Made by a program: the position numbers and the translations under genes. 64,000 bases of DNA from the NCBI RefSeq assembly GCF_001619985.1, contig NW_017264201.1, forward strand, positions 806,001-870,000, written 5' to 3'. The first letter of the stretch is position 1. Each line of letters starts with the position of its first letter. The stretch is from Xylona heveae TC161 (lineage: Eukaryota; Ascomycota; Xylonomycetes; Xylonales; Xylonaceae). This document shows positions 34,401-44,900 of this stretch, one piece after another. Under the pieces are notes generated by a model. That model was given only the letters and a program-made list of their open reading frames with translations, searched no databases and was not told where the DNA came from.

Positions 34401-36519
34401 AAAAAAGAATTAGTGAGGATCAAATTCCTATCAGAAATGTCAAACTTACATGAAATCAGTAACCCCGACGCCATTAAAGAAACCATTAGCCTGATGAACG
34501 TTAAGCTGTTGACTATCAATTGTTGCAATCATGCTGAAACCATAGTAAGTCTTTGCAGAAACCTCAGTATGAACACCCATGGCAAGTCCCTCGGGAATGA
34601 GGTCAGAATCCACTTCACACGCCTGGTTGGATTGGAAGAAGAGGAGTTTGTCTTCCATATAATTCCATGTATTGGAATTTTCGTTGAATTGAAGGGATTG
34701 AATCTGGTTTTGCCAGTCCTGGAGTGAATTACTGAAGAAACGGCGGTCAATGTCACGCTTCTTTTGTCCATTACCAGGATTATCAACCACAGCGTTCCAA
34801 TAGCCTGAACCGTCAGCTACTAATCATAATAATAGATGGAAAAAATCCTTACCAGGCACGTTTGAAAAGTCAACACGCATGCTGATGCTTCCACCATCGC
34901 GACGGATATGCTTCATGTCATAATCGAAAGCAAAGTCGAAGACGGGTGAGGTTGGATTTCGAGTTGCGATGTCGTCGGGAATGGATTGATCTATGAAAAG
35001 CTTTTTAGCAATGAAAAGTGACTCAAACGGGTTTCAAACATACTAGAAGAGAGTATCATTGCAACCGCGCGGGCAAACCCGCCGCCACATTCTCGTGGCA
35101 TTGAGACCAATGTGCCCTCAACACCTGCTTTTTGCACAGGAAAGCAGGTTGAAATCTCCTCATTCAAGCAAACAACACGGGCATGCTGCAGCTCATCATC
35201 CCCTCGAGAATGTGGGTCCTTGGGACAACTCAAGAATTGGATTCCATCCGTCTCACCATCTCTCTTTTTCATTCTCGATACTGCCTCTTCAGCGCCAGCA
35301 AAGAGCAGAAATGCAACGCCAGAGCTGTTTGGGTCTTCATCTCCATGATCCTTAAACCCGCCTCCAAAACTAATAAGATCATACTGGACAATGGCTGGGG
35401 GAGGAGGCCAGAATGCACTTGGGAATATATTTTCCAGGGGTACGATCGAAAAAGGTTTGGTGATACCGGTAGGGGGGTCACAGCAAAACTTTGCTTGTCT
35501 TGCATTGGCACAGGCGGTTGACCGTGAGCCACCAAATGGATCGGAGTCAAGTTCAAGCTGATTGCTGGGGCACCTTTCGGAACATACGCTGCCATCATGC
35601 CATTTGCAATTCTCCAACCCGTGGTCTGGAGGGCAGCACAATGCTCTCGTGAAGAATCCATGACCCCCCATTGGGAGTGGATAGGTGTCGCAGCGAAATG
35701 TATCGGATGGGCCACCAGTATCAGTTGTTAGTTTTACTGGTCGCTCCGCCGGGCATTCTGGGGATAAATCACAAAGACTCCATCGACAGCCCTGGATAGG
35801 CAGCATTAACAATGTGCCATAGGAATTTAGGACAGTTCAAAATTTCAGAACTCACTGGTTTTAATTCGTAGAGATCTGTAGCTTTGCAGCAATAGGATAC
35901 TGCACCGCGACCACACCTGCTACCTGCCTCTCCAGAGGTGAGGCTTCCTTTCCTGTATAGCACTGTGGTAAGAAACTTGCAAGAGTACGGCTTGAATGGA
36001 CAACTTCCAATCCATTTCCTTCAAATGTATGTTTCATGTTCACTTACCATCCCCAGCTGTCTGCGGTGACCTGTATTTCCTCGTCGTCACAGCTATTCAA
36101 AGTCAGTAAACGAGGAGCAAGTGATAGAATGTCAGTACATCATACCCTCCGTTGCAATCCGTACCAAGACCTTTCCCCCCATTACTATTTGCTCTATCGA
36201 AATTCCAGCGGCATTCAGAGGGCTTTGGAGCTGCAAATGAGGGGCAACAGACATATCTGAAATCGTTGGTGGGACAATTCTTTTGGCCGGCTTTCGTGCC
36301 GGTACGCGTCATAGCAATGTAACCCTTTGCGCAGGTCTGCTTAGAACCACACTGATCAGTCACATAACACCCCGTTGAATCGCTTTCTTGGTGTAGGATA
36401 GAAGTATCGCCAGGCTTTGGTGGGTATCGATGAATGGGACCCGGGTTAACAGGATTATCGGAACCACTCTGATCTGATGCAGACAAGGCGGAGAGAGCAT
36501 CGTGATTGTGATTATCCCA
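31458..36519 (-). other. Long C-terminal region of the fusion (subgroup C chitinase tail)
   Basis: After the barrel come Cys-rich segments (TGCYVTDQCGSKQTCAKGY, RYVCCPSFAAPKPSECRW, SYCCKATDLYELKP, GCRWSLCDLSPECP, ALCCPPDHGLENCKW). A beta-rich region with FDFAFDYDMKHIRRDGGS and a variable Ala-rich/acidic region follow. The end is helical, with KLAFKELGMAFTYMNLP and SSYQGMYDLMGQFDSW, and finishes in DLPDIGMGGT. Long tails of this type are known in subgroup C chitinases and are thought to have non-catalytic roles. A KR site (KKRGFEEMG) and an acidic Asp/Ser run lie near 32990-33070. Several introns here are 45-110 nt. Confidence 0.7.
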
Positions 36520-39500
36520 ATCTACCGACCAGATCATAATTCCACCTAAACCATTTCGGTTGGCAAAATCGAGCTTTGCCTGAAAGCTTGTTGGATTATC
36601 GTAACTGTGATAGAATATTTATATTAGAAATGATCATATCGGGCGTTCTGCTATCCGGGAAGTTGACTTACGATATCCAGTTCATGGAGCTATCGACTAT
36701 ATAATTGACGGCTGCCTCATGATCATAGATCGGCTGAGCGCCATTGCGATCAAGCACATCATATACTTCTTGAAGAGAGAGAATACCGGATAATCCAGTG
36801 CAAGGTCCCGGATCCCCTAGGCTTGCAAATTGGCATCCAGGGTGGGAGCAAAAGCCATCCGTAATTTTAAAAGATCTCCCGTATAGACCAAGTCCCATCA
36901 CAATTTGGGATGGATCGACGCCAGCACGCCAGGCAAGATCCAAGGCAAACCCAACTTCTGTTAGATTACTATGTGCTTGCAGGAATCTTTCCTCTGAGCT
37001 TTTTCCTGGTTTGGGAGACCCACGTTAGAAAAGAATTACCAGGTTTGAAGTGGTTTCAAATGCCTGAGCTACTAGAACTTACTATCCCAAACACCATGTA
37101 GATCATAAGTCGCTATAAATTTCATCCTTTGTTAGCAGGCAGTTCACACTAGATAATTTCAAACAGTGGCCTCATACCGAAGTTAATCCAGTCAGCATAG
37201 GATGCCATTTTTGCGAGGTCGAAGTTTTGAAGGTAGTGGTAAGACATTGGTGCCGTAGCAGTTACGATATAATCGTGGGCATCTGCGCCAACAGCAATAC
37301 GCAGTTCTTTGAGTAAAGCCACATAGTTGACTGTATCACCACCATTTCCACCACGCTCGTCGGCACCAGGGTAGTCCCAGTCGAAATCAACGCCGTCAAA
37401 ACCATATTGTGACTGTCAAAGCCAAATTTAGCTACACTTTCATTCGAGATACATATCAAGGTGCAATGCATACAAGGAATCCGAGAAGGTTCTGAATGAA
37501 CTTAGCTCTATTTGACTCGGTGGATACCAGAGATGAGAAGACGCCCTGCCAAGTTCCTGGGTTATTAAATGACCACCCTCCGACTGAAATTAGTGCCTTG
37601 AGGTCTCCATTGCGCTGCTTTAGATTCGGAATTGAGTTGAACACGGAAGGAGAAACACCATCCATCTAGAATCTTTTAGCTAAAATCTTGAGAAAAAGAA
37701 ATAGTAAGATAGCTCCTACATTAGTTATCTCGAAAGTATCTGGTGTAATATAAGCAGAGGCAATAATGAGGTGTGTTAATTGGTCAACAGGAATTTCATC
37801 GGGCGACATTTTTCCTGAAATTAGTTTAATTAGATAATGCTCGGAATAGCTCGGAACAGCAGGCATTTGAATCGAACTACTGGATGGGATAAGCAATCAG
37901 GTTGTTACATACCACATGAAGCCGATTCGCTCAGACCTTGATAGTATCCAACTACTCTTTGTTGAACATCTGTCGCTGACACTGATGGCTGCGGTTGGAG
38001 ACAATTACTTTGGCAGCCTTCACCACAATGGCCAGGTGTAACGCCGCATACGCCTAGATGCAAGGTTAATTAGGCATATTTCCATAAAGAAGTCGACTAA
38101 AACTTACCGTCCTTTGAGCAACATGCATTCAACGGGCAGGGTATTCCATCTTTGCATCTCACTTCGTCGCTTGACTGGCTCCCTCCGGGATTGTTTGAAC
38201 AAGCACCTTCCGGGCAATAGCCACGACTGCAAGCAAAGTTGCAGAGTCCATCATAGACAGAACTGTCCATGCCTGCGGCGCCACGACCTGCGGAAGTAGT
38301 AGCCGGAGGGGGAACATTCAAGGCCCCTGTTGCAGTACACGTGCATGCGTTTATTGGGCAGTATCCAAAATTGCAGCTGAAGCTGCAAAGGCCAGCAAGA
38401 TTGCCCTCCCCTGTGCCAGCGACACAAGCAGGGGGCGCGAAATCAGATACAGTTGGCGTGGTCAGCGGTACTTGAACCGTGCCACAAGCACCTTCGGGGC
38501 AATACCCGTAATTGCAAGCAAAGCTGCACAGCCCACCATAGCTAGCATCCTCGCCTTCAATGGGATATCCCTTAACCCCAGTGGCATCTGGCAACTCTCT
38601 CTGCGCGCCCATAGCAGTGCATACACACGCTCCAACTGGACAGTACCCATACGTGCAGGTAAAGCTGCAAAGACCCGCAAAGTTATTTGCACCAGTTCCC
38701 TCAATACAATGCTGTTTGTCGAGGTTTAGTGTAGGAGTTGCCGAGACAGCCTGGTTCCCAGTGGCGCTTCCAACCCAAGCATTCCAATTCTGAATACCAT
38801 TCGGGCAATTTGTAGTTATAGATTTGCCAACTACCTGTGAAATTATAGTTCCAGATCTAGAGATTGTTACCACAACCTCCCCAGAGTGACCTGCAAATGG
38901 AATGCTCCCGTGATATATACCAACTCCTCCATCAGGAGTATTTTCCCAGGTCGCAGTGCGAACCACCCCTCCAATACTCACAGAGACAGTAGCGGGGGCT
39001 GTCAAAAGTGCAGAGAAAAATACTTTGTCCTGTACAACCTCTGTTGGTTCGAACTCGAGCTGCAGCTGGTTTGCAGTATTGCCCGTTGTACCACCACTAT
39101 TGCATTCCAGTGATGGATAGAGACGGTACCATGTTACCAGGCCCTCCTCTGTAACAGTTGCAATACCATATTTGTATGTATCAATAACATATGGAAGAAA
39201 GAGGCGCCATCCATCATGTGGCATATTTGCAGCATAATTGTATGGTCCTTTTCCAATATCAAATGCATCAAATGCATTGTCATGCAAGGGAGCAATGTAG
39301 TGCGACTCGCCATAATCATTCCAGGAAATAATTTCAACAAAATCAGGTTGAACATATTGAATCTCCTGCCAACGATCATACCATAGGTCATCTCCACGCC
39401 ATAACCAGTTCTTGTTGTAGCCAGGCAAATTGGTAAAGAACCATGGAGACGCTGGCATCATGTATGGCAATCCACCCAGAAATTGGATATATGAAGCATC

Positions 39501-40132
39501 GTCATAAGTCGTCATATCCTGATTGCCCCAAGGCCAGGCTGCCCAGCTGAAGAGTCCATCAGCTTGGCCAAGTTCTAGTGCTGCTTTAGCACCTACCGAG
39601 GACCAATCTGGGATAAAGAAACAGTTTGTAGATTGTTTGATTATCGCCCAGTCCGCCGCACTAGCCGGTCCTTCAAAGGTCGATACAAAGGGTCGTCCGT
39701 TGAATTGGTAGTATGAAGGGGCTGAACGGTATCCGTCTATATAAGCGATGACATTCTCTTTTGCCCATGGCCCATTGCCAGCATAATCGAAAGAGAAGAA
39801 CAGCTTGAAGCCCAGACTATTGGCAGCGTTGAATGCATTGGCCACGGAGGCAGAATTTGTAGGGTCTCCATATGCCATATTAAGAGCAAAGGCATCGATA
39901 TGAGCTTCCTGCGCCAGCCTAATCTCATTCTGCCAGTCTGCAACCGAGAATTTCGCAGCATTTGTTACCTGTCAGAGGAAGAGATCAGCAAGCGTAATAT
40001 GAAATGGAAGGGACAGGGAATGTTGGTATATGGTCGTACCATGAAGTGAGCAAATACTGCTTTTGCATGTGCACTGCCGGCGAAGAACAAGGACCCGAGC
40101 AGGGTCCAGGCCAGCATAGCCAGATGCATCAT
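31458..40132 (-). CDS. Giant secreted GH71-CBM24x2-CBM18-GH18 fusion: alpha-1,3-glucanase joined to subgroup C chitinase
   Basis: A multi-exon gene of 20 or more exons and roughly 2,300 residues. I checked in-frame junctions for exons 40132-40040, 39968-38108, 38053-37913, 37814-37720, 37665-37474, 37412-37178, 37112-37083, 37005-36672, 36604-36146, 36092-36048, 35952-35856, 35791-35044, 34990-34853, 34804-34450, 34392-34241 and one starting at 34181. The last exon is 31623-31458. Exons between 34150 and 31690 are only outlined. Order: signal peptide, GH71, two CBM24-like Cys-rich modules, CBM18, GH18, then the long subgroup C tail. The decisive point is that the CBM18 (CKDGIPCPLNACCSKDG, then VCGVTPGHCGEGCQSNC) is split by an intron at 38107-38054. 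The glucanase and chitinase halves must therefore share one transcript. Predicted job: attack on alpha-1,3-glucan and chitin in fungal walls. GH18 has a catalytic Glu to Asp change. Confidence 0.85.
36520..38160 (-). other. CBM18 plus GH18 chitinase module of the fusion
   Basis: CBM18 chitin-binding (hevein-like) domain, eight cysteines, then VVGYYQG and the GH18 barrel: LTHLIIASAYITPD, LKALISVGGWSFNNPGTW, YGFDGVDFDWDYPGADERGG, WINFATYDLHGVWD, MGLGLYGRSF, GGIMIWSVDWDN. The layout matches subgroup C fungal chitinases. The catalytic motif DxxDxDxE ends in Asp (codon at 37374-37376) where Glu is expected. One exon (37112-37083) is only 30 nt. The CBM18 intron is 54 nt, GTAAGT...ATCTAG. Confidence 0.85.
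38200..38715 (-). other. Two tandem CBM24-like alpha-glucan-binding modules
   Basis: Two units of about 80 residues, each made of two Cys-rich half repeats. The pattern is C-x-GTG-x-N-x-GLCSF-x-C-x-YGYCP-x-GAC-x-CT-x-G, then a shorter half with YGGLCSFACNYGYCPEGAC. Units begin at QHCIEGTG and PACVAGTG. Modules of this look follow the catalytic domain in fungal mutanases, where CBM24 binds alpha-1,3-glucan. The assignment to CBM24 is by position and Cys pattern rather than by a profile search. Confidence 0.65.
38880..40132 (-). other. GH71 alpha-1,3-glucanase module of the fusion
   Basis: Residues 1-23 are a signal peptide (MMHLAMLAWTLLGSLFFAGS then AHA). The GH71 domain opens with KAVFAHFMV, and the intron at 40039-39969 falls exactly within this motif. 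It continues through EAHIDAFALNMAYGDP, KLFFSFDYAGNGPW, GRPFVSTFEGP, FIPDWSS, DGLFSWAAWPWG, VEIISWNDYGESHYI and a C-terminal beta-sandwich with EPTEVVQDKVFFSALLTAP. These are the usual marks of fungal mutanases, which cut the alpha-1,3-glucan of fungal cell walls. The module alone would be a complete enzyme. Confidence 0.92.
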
Positions 40133-42417
40133 GTAAATATTTTGTAAAGCCGTAGCTCATGAAGTGAGAGAACTGAGCATATGTGTATCAATCAATCTCG
40201 AAACGATGCTTGACAGCGGATCAGCATTAAGAGCTGTTAAATATATGCAACCTCAAAGCTGCCTGGGAGGAGCCCGCAATTGCTCACCGTAAGACCTCTG
40301 GGGGGGAATATATAATAGAAACAGCCATTATCAAAAAGATAAAGACTGTTGTTTCCACCGGGCTAAAGCTCGGCGAATCAAAGAATAAATTACAGAGCCC
40401 GTTACCGATTCCTAGATGGATATGAGTAATGCAAAACGGGCTTGATGCCCATGTCTGACATTTCAGCGCTGCTCATATTCCATGCGGGTGCGGTTAGATC
40501 TCGAAAGATGGGCAGCTATGGATGGATCCAGCCCAGTAAGACCCCTGAGTCTGTGGGCAATTTCGGGTCCTTGCTGCCATCGCCTGGTTTGCTTCAGGCA
40601 GACGTGACATGAAAAATGGTCTGAGCATCTTTAAACGCATGTCGAACACTATGAAGCCGTTCCAAACTAATAGCAAAGTTCTCCGGTATGGCGATGGGCG
40701 CTCCACAATCAGGGAGTCGAACTAAGGGCCATAGTATTTTCGAGCCGGGAATAAGGCCTTCTGTCGATCCTCTAGATTGCCCAATAGCAAAGCCATGAGA
40801 AGTCATGATTAGCACGGCGCAAGTGAATTCTCGTGTGTCAGCTGACAATCACAGCGGAGAGTCGCAGAGGTCCGAAGCATGAGAAAAGTCGACAGCCTTG
40901 AGGCCGAGATAAAAGAGGGTCCGGCAAAGTGGAGTATATATCCACCGCTGGTCACATAGACAACAAAGCATAGTCCTGGCGTCCAAACCCCACCTCCTTT
41001 TTCTGATGTTCTGGCTGTGCATACTTCCTGGCGACAACCTTTAGCTTTCTGTAAATGACACAAATTACTTTAGAAAATTCGTAGTACCTTTAGTGATTTC
41101 CTCATCAACCAGGCCGTTGACAATATTCTACTGAGCGGCAAGAAGAAAACCCTTTTGGTCGGCAGAAGAGACTGAAACGGTGCCAGTTGTAGTGAGCAAT
41201 ATTGTCACCCATGGCCGGGCCTCTATGAGTGTTGCTTTCAATGACATATCCTCGGCCCATGGCTATCATTCGGTCAATTTTCAGGAAAAGGGGGTGGAGA
41301 ACTTCATCTGACTGTTTGGCTTGGCATGTTGTTTATACTCCTACGGAGTAAGGAACTGACATTGCCAAGCCTTGCCGTTCAGCCTGGTCATTTTTTTCCC
41401 TTCGGTTGATTGTGCCGAATATTCTCTTGGCAATCCACCTAACAAGTATCTCTACTTTGATTTGTCGACAGTCAAATTTCCATAATTTTCACTATGAAAC
41501 GCCATGACAAATTATCTCAATAATGAAAACCCAGGCAGTGAGAATTCCTTGGCGTTTGCATTCCTCAGGTACTACTCCGTACGTAGCAGCTTTGATCAGG
41601 TACCCTGTATACCCTCGGTGTACAATCTAAGCCAAGCACGTGTCCTGAAAAGGATCTGGCTTTCTCTCTCACTTGCGGTAGAGGTGTTCGTTTAACGAGG
41701 TAGATTTAAGTGTTTTATAATTGATTCAAGTACAAAGTTCCCCAAATTAACATGCCTCTGGAAATCGATCGTACCAAGTGACAGTGACGCGTTTGAGAGG
41801 GTTTGAAGGTACTCCGTAAAGTTACTACTGATCTTTAGCAGCCGAGGGGAACGGAAGGGACGTGCAACAGGAACCCTGCATTCGCGGCAACAGCTACGGG
41901 CACGCTACGCGGAAATAATTAAACCATTCTTTAACTCCTTTAGCTTACAGCTCTCTACAAACTAAGAGGACTAACTGCCGTCAGCATCATTAAATGTTCA
42001 CAGCTGAGGCTCGGAAAAAGTTCAACTCTAATGGGACCCCTAACCAGCAATGGACCCACTTGGGTTGACTGTTCTCGGAGAATAGATTCAGGTACGAAGA
42101 TGCCAATCCAAAATGAGGAATTTCTTTCAGCTGATTTGACACATCTTACGATTAACGATAATGAGTGTGCGATCCATCCGGATCCTTTGCCGCCGGTCTT
42201 ATTTCCTTGACAAAGACTCCACCGAGAGAGATCCGACGTGATCATTGTTGTGGAGCTGTCTTTCCAAAGACTTTTGAGTGTGCATTGTCATTGCTGCAAT
42301 CTGTGTACTTGGATCTCTCCCTAAACGTATTTTTTTATACCTCAGTGTCTATCGGCCACAGGTTTCCCAAGATTGAGCATTTATGCCATATCGATTGGGT
42401 CACTCTTGAGATCTCTC
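40133..42417. other. Divergent 2.3-kb region between the GH71-GH18 fusion and the LysM gene
   Basis: Non-coding region separating two divergent start codons. Short open frames on both strands have no family resemblance. It holds three copies of the 9-mer TACTCCGTA (or its complement) within 480 bp, listed separately. It probably contains both promoters. Confidence 0.5.
41342..41818. promoter_or_regulatory. Three TACTCCGTA/TACGGAGTA elements in the shared chitinase-LysM promoter region
   Basis: Exact 9-mers at 41342-41350 (TACGGAGTA), 41573-41581 and 41810-41818 (TACTCCGTA). A fourth copy lies at 55705-55713, upstream of the FAD oxidoreductase gene. Random expectation in 64 kb on both strands is about half a copy, so three in 480 bp is a real enrichment. 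The bound factor, if any, is unknown. Confidence 0.5.
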
Positions 42418-44167
42418 ATGAATCCCAAATTACCAAAAGCATTGGCGCACATTCTGCTGCCATGGGCAGTTCTCCTGTTCTTTCCAACTCAGGGTCACGA
42501 CACCTCCTTTGATGCCAACCTGTGGCCCGGTGCATCAGAGAGCTGCATCGCTGCATTGAATGCTCCCTTGGCTTGTCATCCTCTGCTTCCCAATCTTTAT
42601 GGCGGGTTTTACAATCGCCTGAGCCTCCGCACTCTCCAAGGAATCTGTACGGACCAGTGTTTTGCTTCCCTGCAGGAGCACCAGCAGAATGTATCACTGT
42701 CCTGTGGCTCGACAAAGTATTACGATGAGCCGGCCAACACATATTACCCTGCCGCAATATTTGATATTCAATCCCTTCATGCCTTCAACCAGACTTGCCT
42801 CAGATCAAAGTAAGTATTCTTGCCTGCCGCTGTAGGTACTCAGTGAGGAATCTAAGAGACCATGACATAGTGGCGAATTTTGCGAAACTTATTTTCAGAA
42901 CAATACCAATCAAAATCTCTGCAACGATTGTTACCTCCAGTCACTTCAATTCCAGCTAAACTACGCCTTACATGGGCAGGATGAGGATTTGGCCAGCAGC
43001 TTCGGGTCACTTACAAGTCAATGCTCCTCAACCAAGTTCCCTACAACTTCTCCCACACCAATCGGTTCAAGCATGTAAGCACCTGTTAAGGGAAAGCTCC
43101 TGTTTAATTGTCTTTTCTTTTTTCTTTCCGCCCTTTGCAGCCATTCCATGTCTGACAAATCACATAGATCTGCTGCCGTTCCAAAACCCACTTGCACTGG
43201 ATTCATCTATCAACTTCAGCCGTCAGATACCATGTACTCTGTTTCGGAGGCGCAGCGAGTCTCTACGGACACATTATTGAACCGGAATGCACTTGCTAAT
43301 GATGAATCATCGTTTCCCACGGAAGGGTCTCTGTGTATTGAAGATCAATGCGATGTGCATGTTGTACGAGTGGGTGAGACATGTCGGAGTATTACACACA
43401 ATGCTGGCATCAGTCGGGCTCAATTACTTTCGTGGAACGCTAATATCCATCCAAAATGCACCAACATCAAAATGCTTGTGAATCAGACATTGTGCATCTC
43501 TAATCCATATGGCAACTATACAATTGAACCAAATAGAGAACGGCACAGCCACAAAACTCGGACACGAAAATTTCAGCCGCCTCCTATTTCACCGGTGCCA
43601 TTTAGAGAGATTCCCTACTCAGAGTTCCTAAAATATATCCCTACACCCACTATGACATTCGAGGCTCAGGGTGAGGGGTCCCGCTGCTCTGGAGTGGGCT
43701 ATGGATGGTTGCTTGCCAAGCAAAATGGTACTTGTGACCACTTACTCGCTGATTCTGGCCTGAGCTTTGAACACTTCTACGAGTTAAATCCTTCGGTAAG
43801 CTTTTCTCTCGAGAGCTCCCATTCAAGTGTTTCTATCTGACTAGTGATGGCCATAGGTTGGCAATGATTGCAGTGGCGTTGTTGCAGGAACACGATATTG
43901 CATTACTTATTTAAACAATGGACCTAGTACTATGCCGGCCGACCTCTACGGGACTGCCTCTGCCACGACTAACTTCCTCGTAAGTTCCGCCCGACTCCCG
44001 TTTTCTTCTCCGCTCTTTGCCTCAATACTAACGAGTCCAAAAACAAAAAGCTGCCGACAGTAAATAATTCACAGACAATTCTCAATTCAACATACCAACC
44101 TATCACCTTAAACGGCCGGCACGCTCATCATAATCGTCATCATAGTCGTCATCGTAGAACAATCTAA
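42418..44167 (+). CDS. Secreted LysM-domain protein, partner of the adjacent chitinase
   Basis: Exons 42418-42809, 42871-43074, 43141-43795, 43857-43979 and 44051-44167 give 496 residues, every junction in frame. A signal peptide covers about residues 1-27. An N-terminal Cys-rich part (to about residue 200) precedes LysM-like modules. The clearest is DVHVVRVGETCRSITHNAGI through NQTLCISNP. A weaker one, YQLQPSDTMYSVSEAQ, precedes it, and a third runs from GTCDHLLADSGLSFEHFYELNP to RYCITY. LysM domains bind chitin or its fragments; secreted fungal LysM proteins shield hyphal chitin, hide oligomers from hosts, or assist chitinases. Genes of this type often sit next to subgroup C chitinases, as here. 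The C-terminus is a His/Arg-rich tail (RHAHHNRHHSRHRRTI), unusual for the family. No GPI signal is seen. Confidence 0.9.
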
Positions 44168-44900
44168 TTTTTGGGAATGGATAATCTCATTATTAGCGGC
44201 GAAATATTTAAATATATCATTAGCAGCTTTGGCTTCGTTTATCTGTTGTTGTCAGAAAAGAGCTGGCAGAGTAGAGAGCGGGTACCAAGCAAGGATTTTG
44301 AGTGCTGGCACAGTACTTGTATTAAATAGCCAACTTTCGATTGCGAAATGTGAAGCCACTGTAGCGAAGACTGGGACTCGGTACTCTCTAGCCATCTTAT
44401 AGTGGTGTTCGTAAAGGCACGCCAGGTATGCCTTTACCAGTACGGACCTGAAATGATGAAACATCGCTTGAGGTATAATAGCCCCTCTGAACATCATGAG
44501 TCTCAGCCTTCACAATTTGAAAGGAATAATTACGGTTTAAAAGCAGGCAAAAGATAATCACCATCGTTCGAGTCATAGTAGCAGTAACGGTAAAGGAATT
44601 GGGAAGGCCGTAAGCTGGTGATGCGATAGATCACTCAAAGATAAGCGATAAAGTCCCATCCCAAACTAACGTTCCTTCTGCCCCGTGCGACGTTTTACCC
44701 CAAAGTCGGATATGAAGACATGCTTGACCCATCTTCTATTAACCTAATCTCTTCGCCGTGAAACGCCTGATCAATCCTAGGGTCTCCGTTTTCTTTCTCC
44801 AAGAGTGATTCTGCAGACTTCCAAGCTTCGTTTCGTGCAGCCCTTAAGCGTACCCAAGTTGTCAATCACCCATCGCCTGTCGGACCTCTTCCACGACGTC
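44168..44900. other. Intergenic region, 0.7 kb
   Basis: 3' flank of the LysM gene and promoter of the glutamine-synthetase-like gene. A frame in phase with the latter extends upstream of its ATG to about 44805 but lacks an ATG, so it is treated as leader. No other gene. Confidence 0.5.

Noticed and set aside
31458-40132. Two separate genes (a mutanase and a chitinase)
   Set aside because: The CBM18 would be cut in half, the chitinase half would have no signal peptide or start codon, and the mutanase half would end inside a Cys-rich domain.
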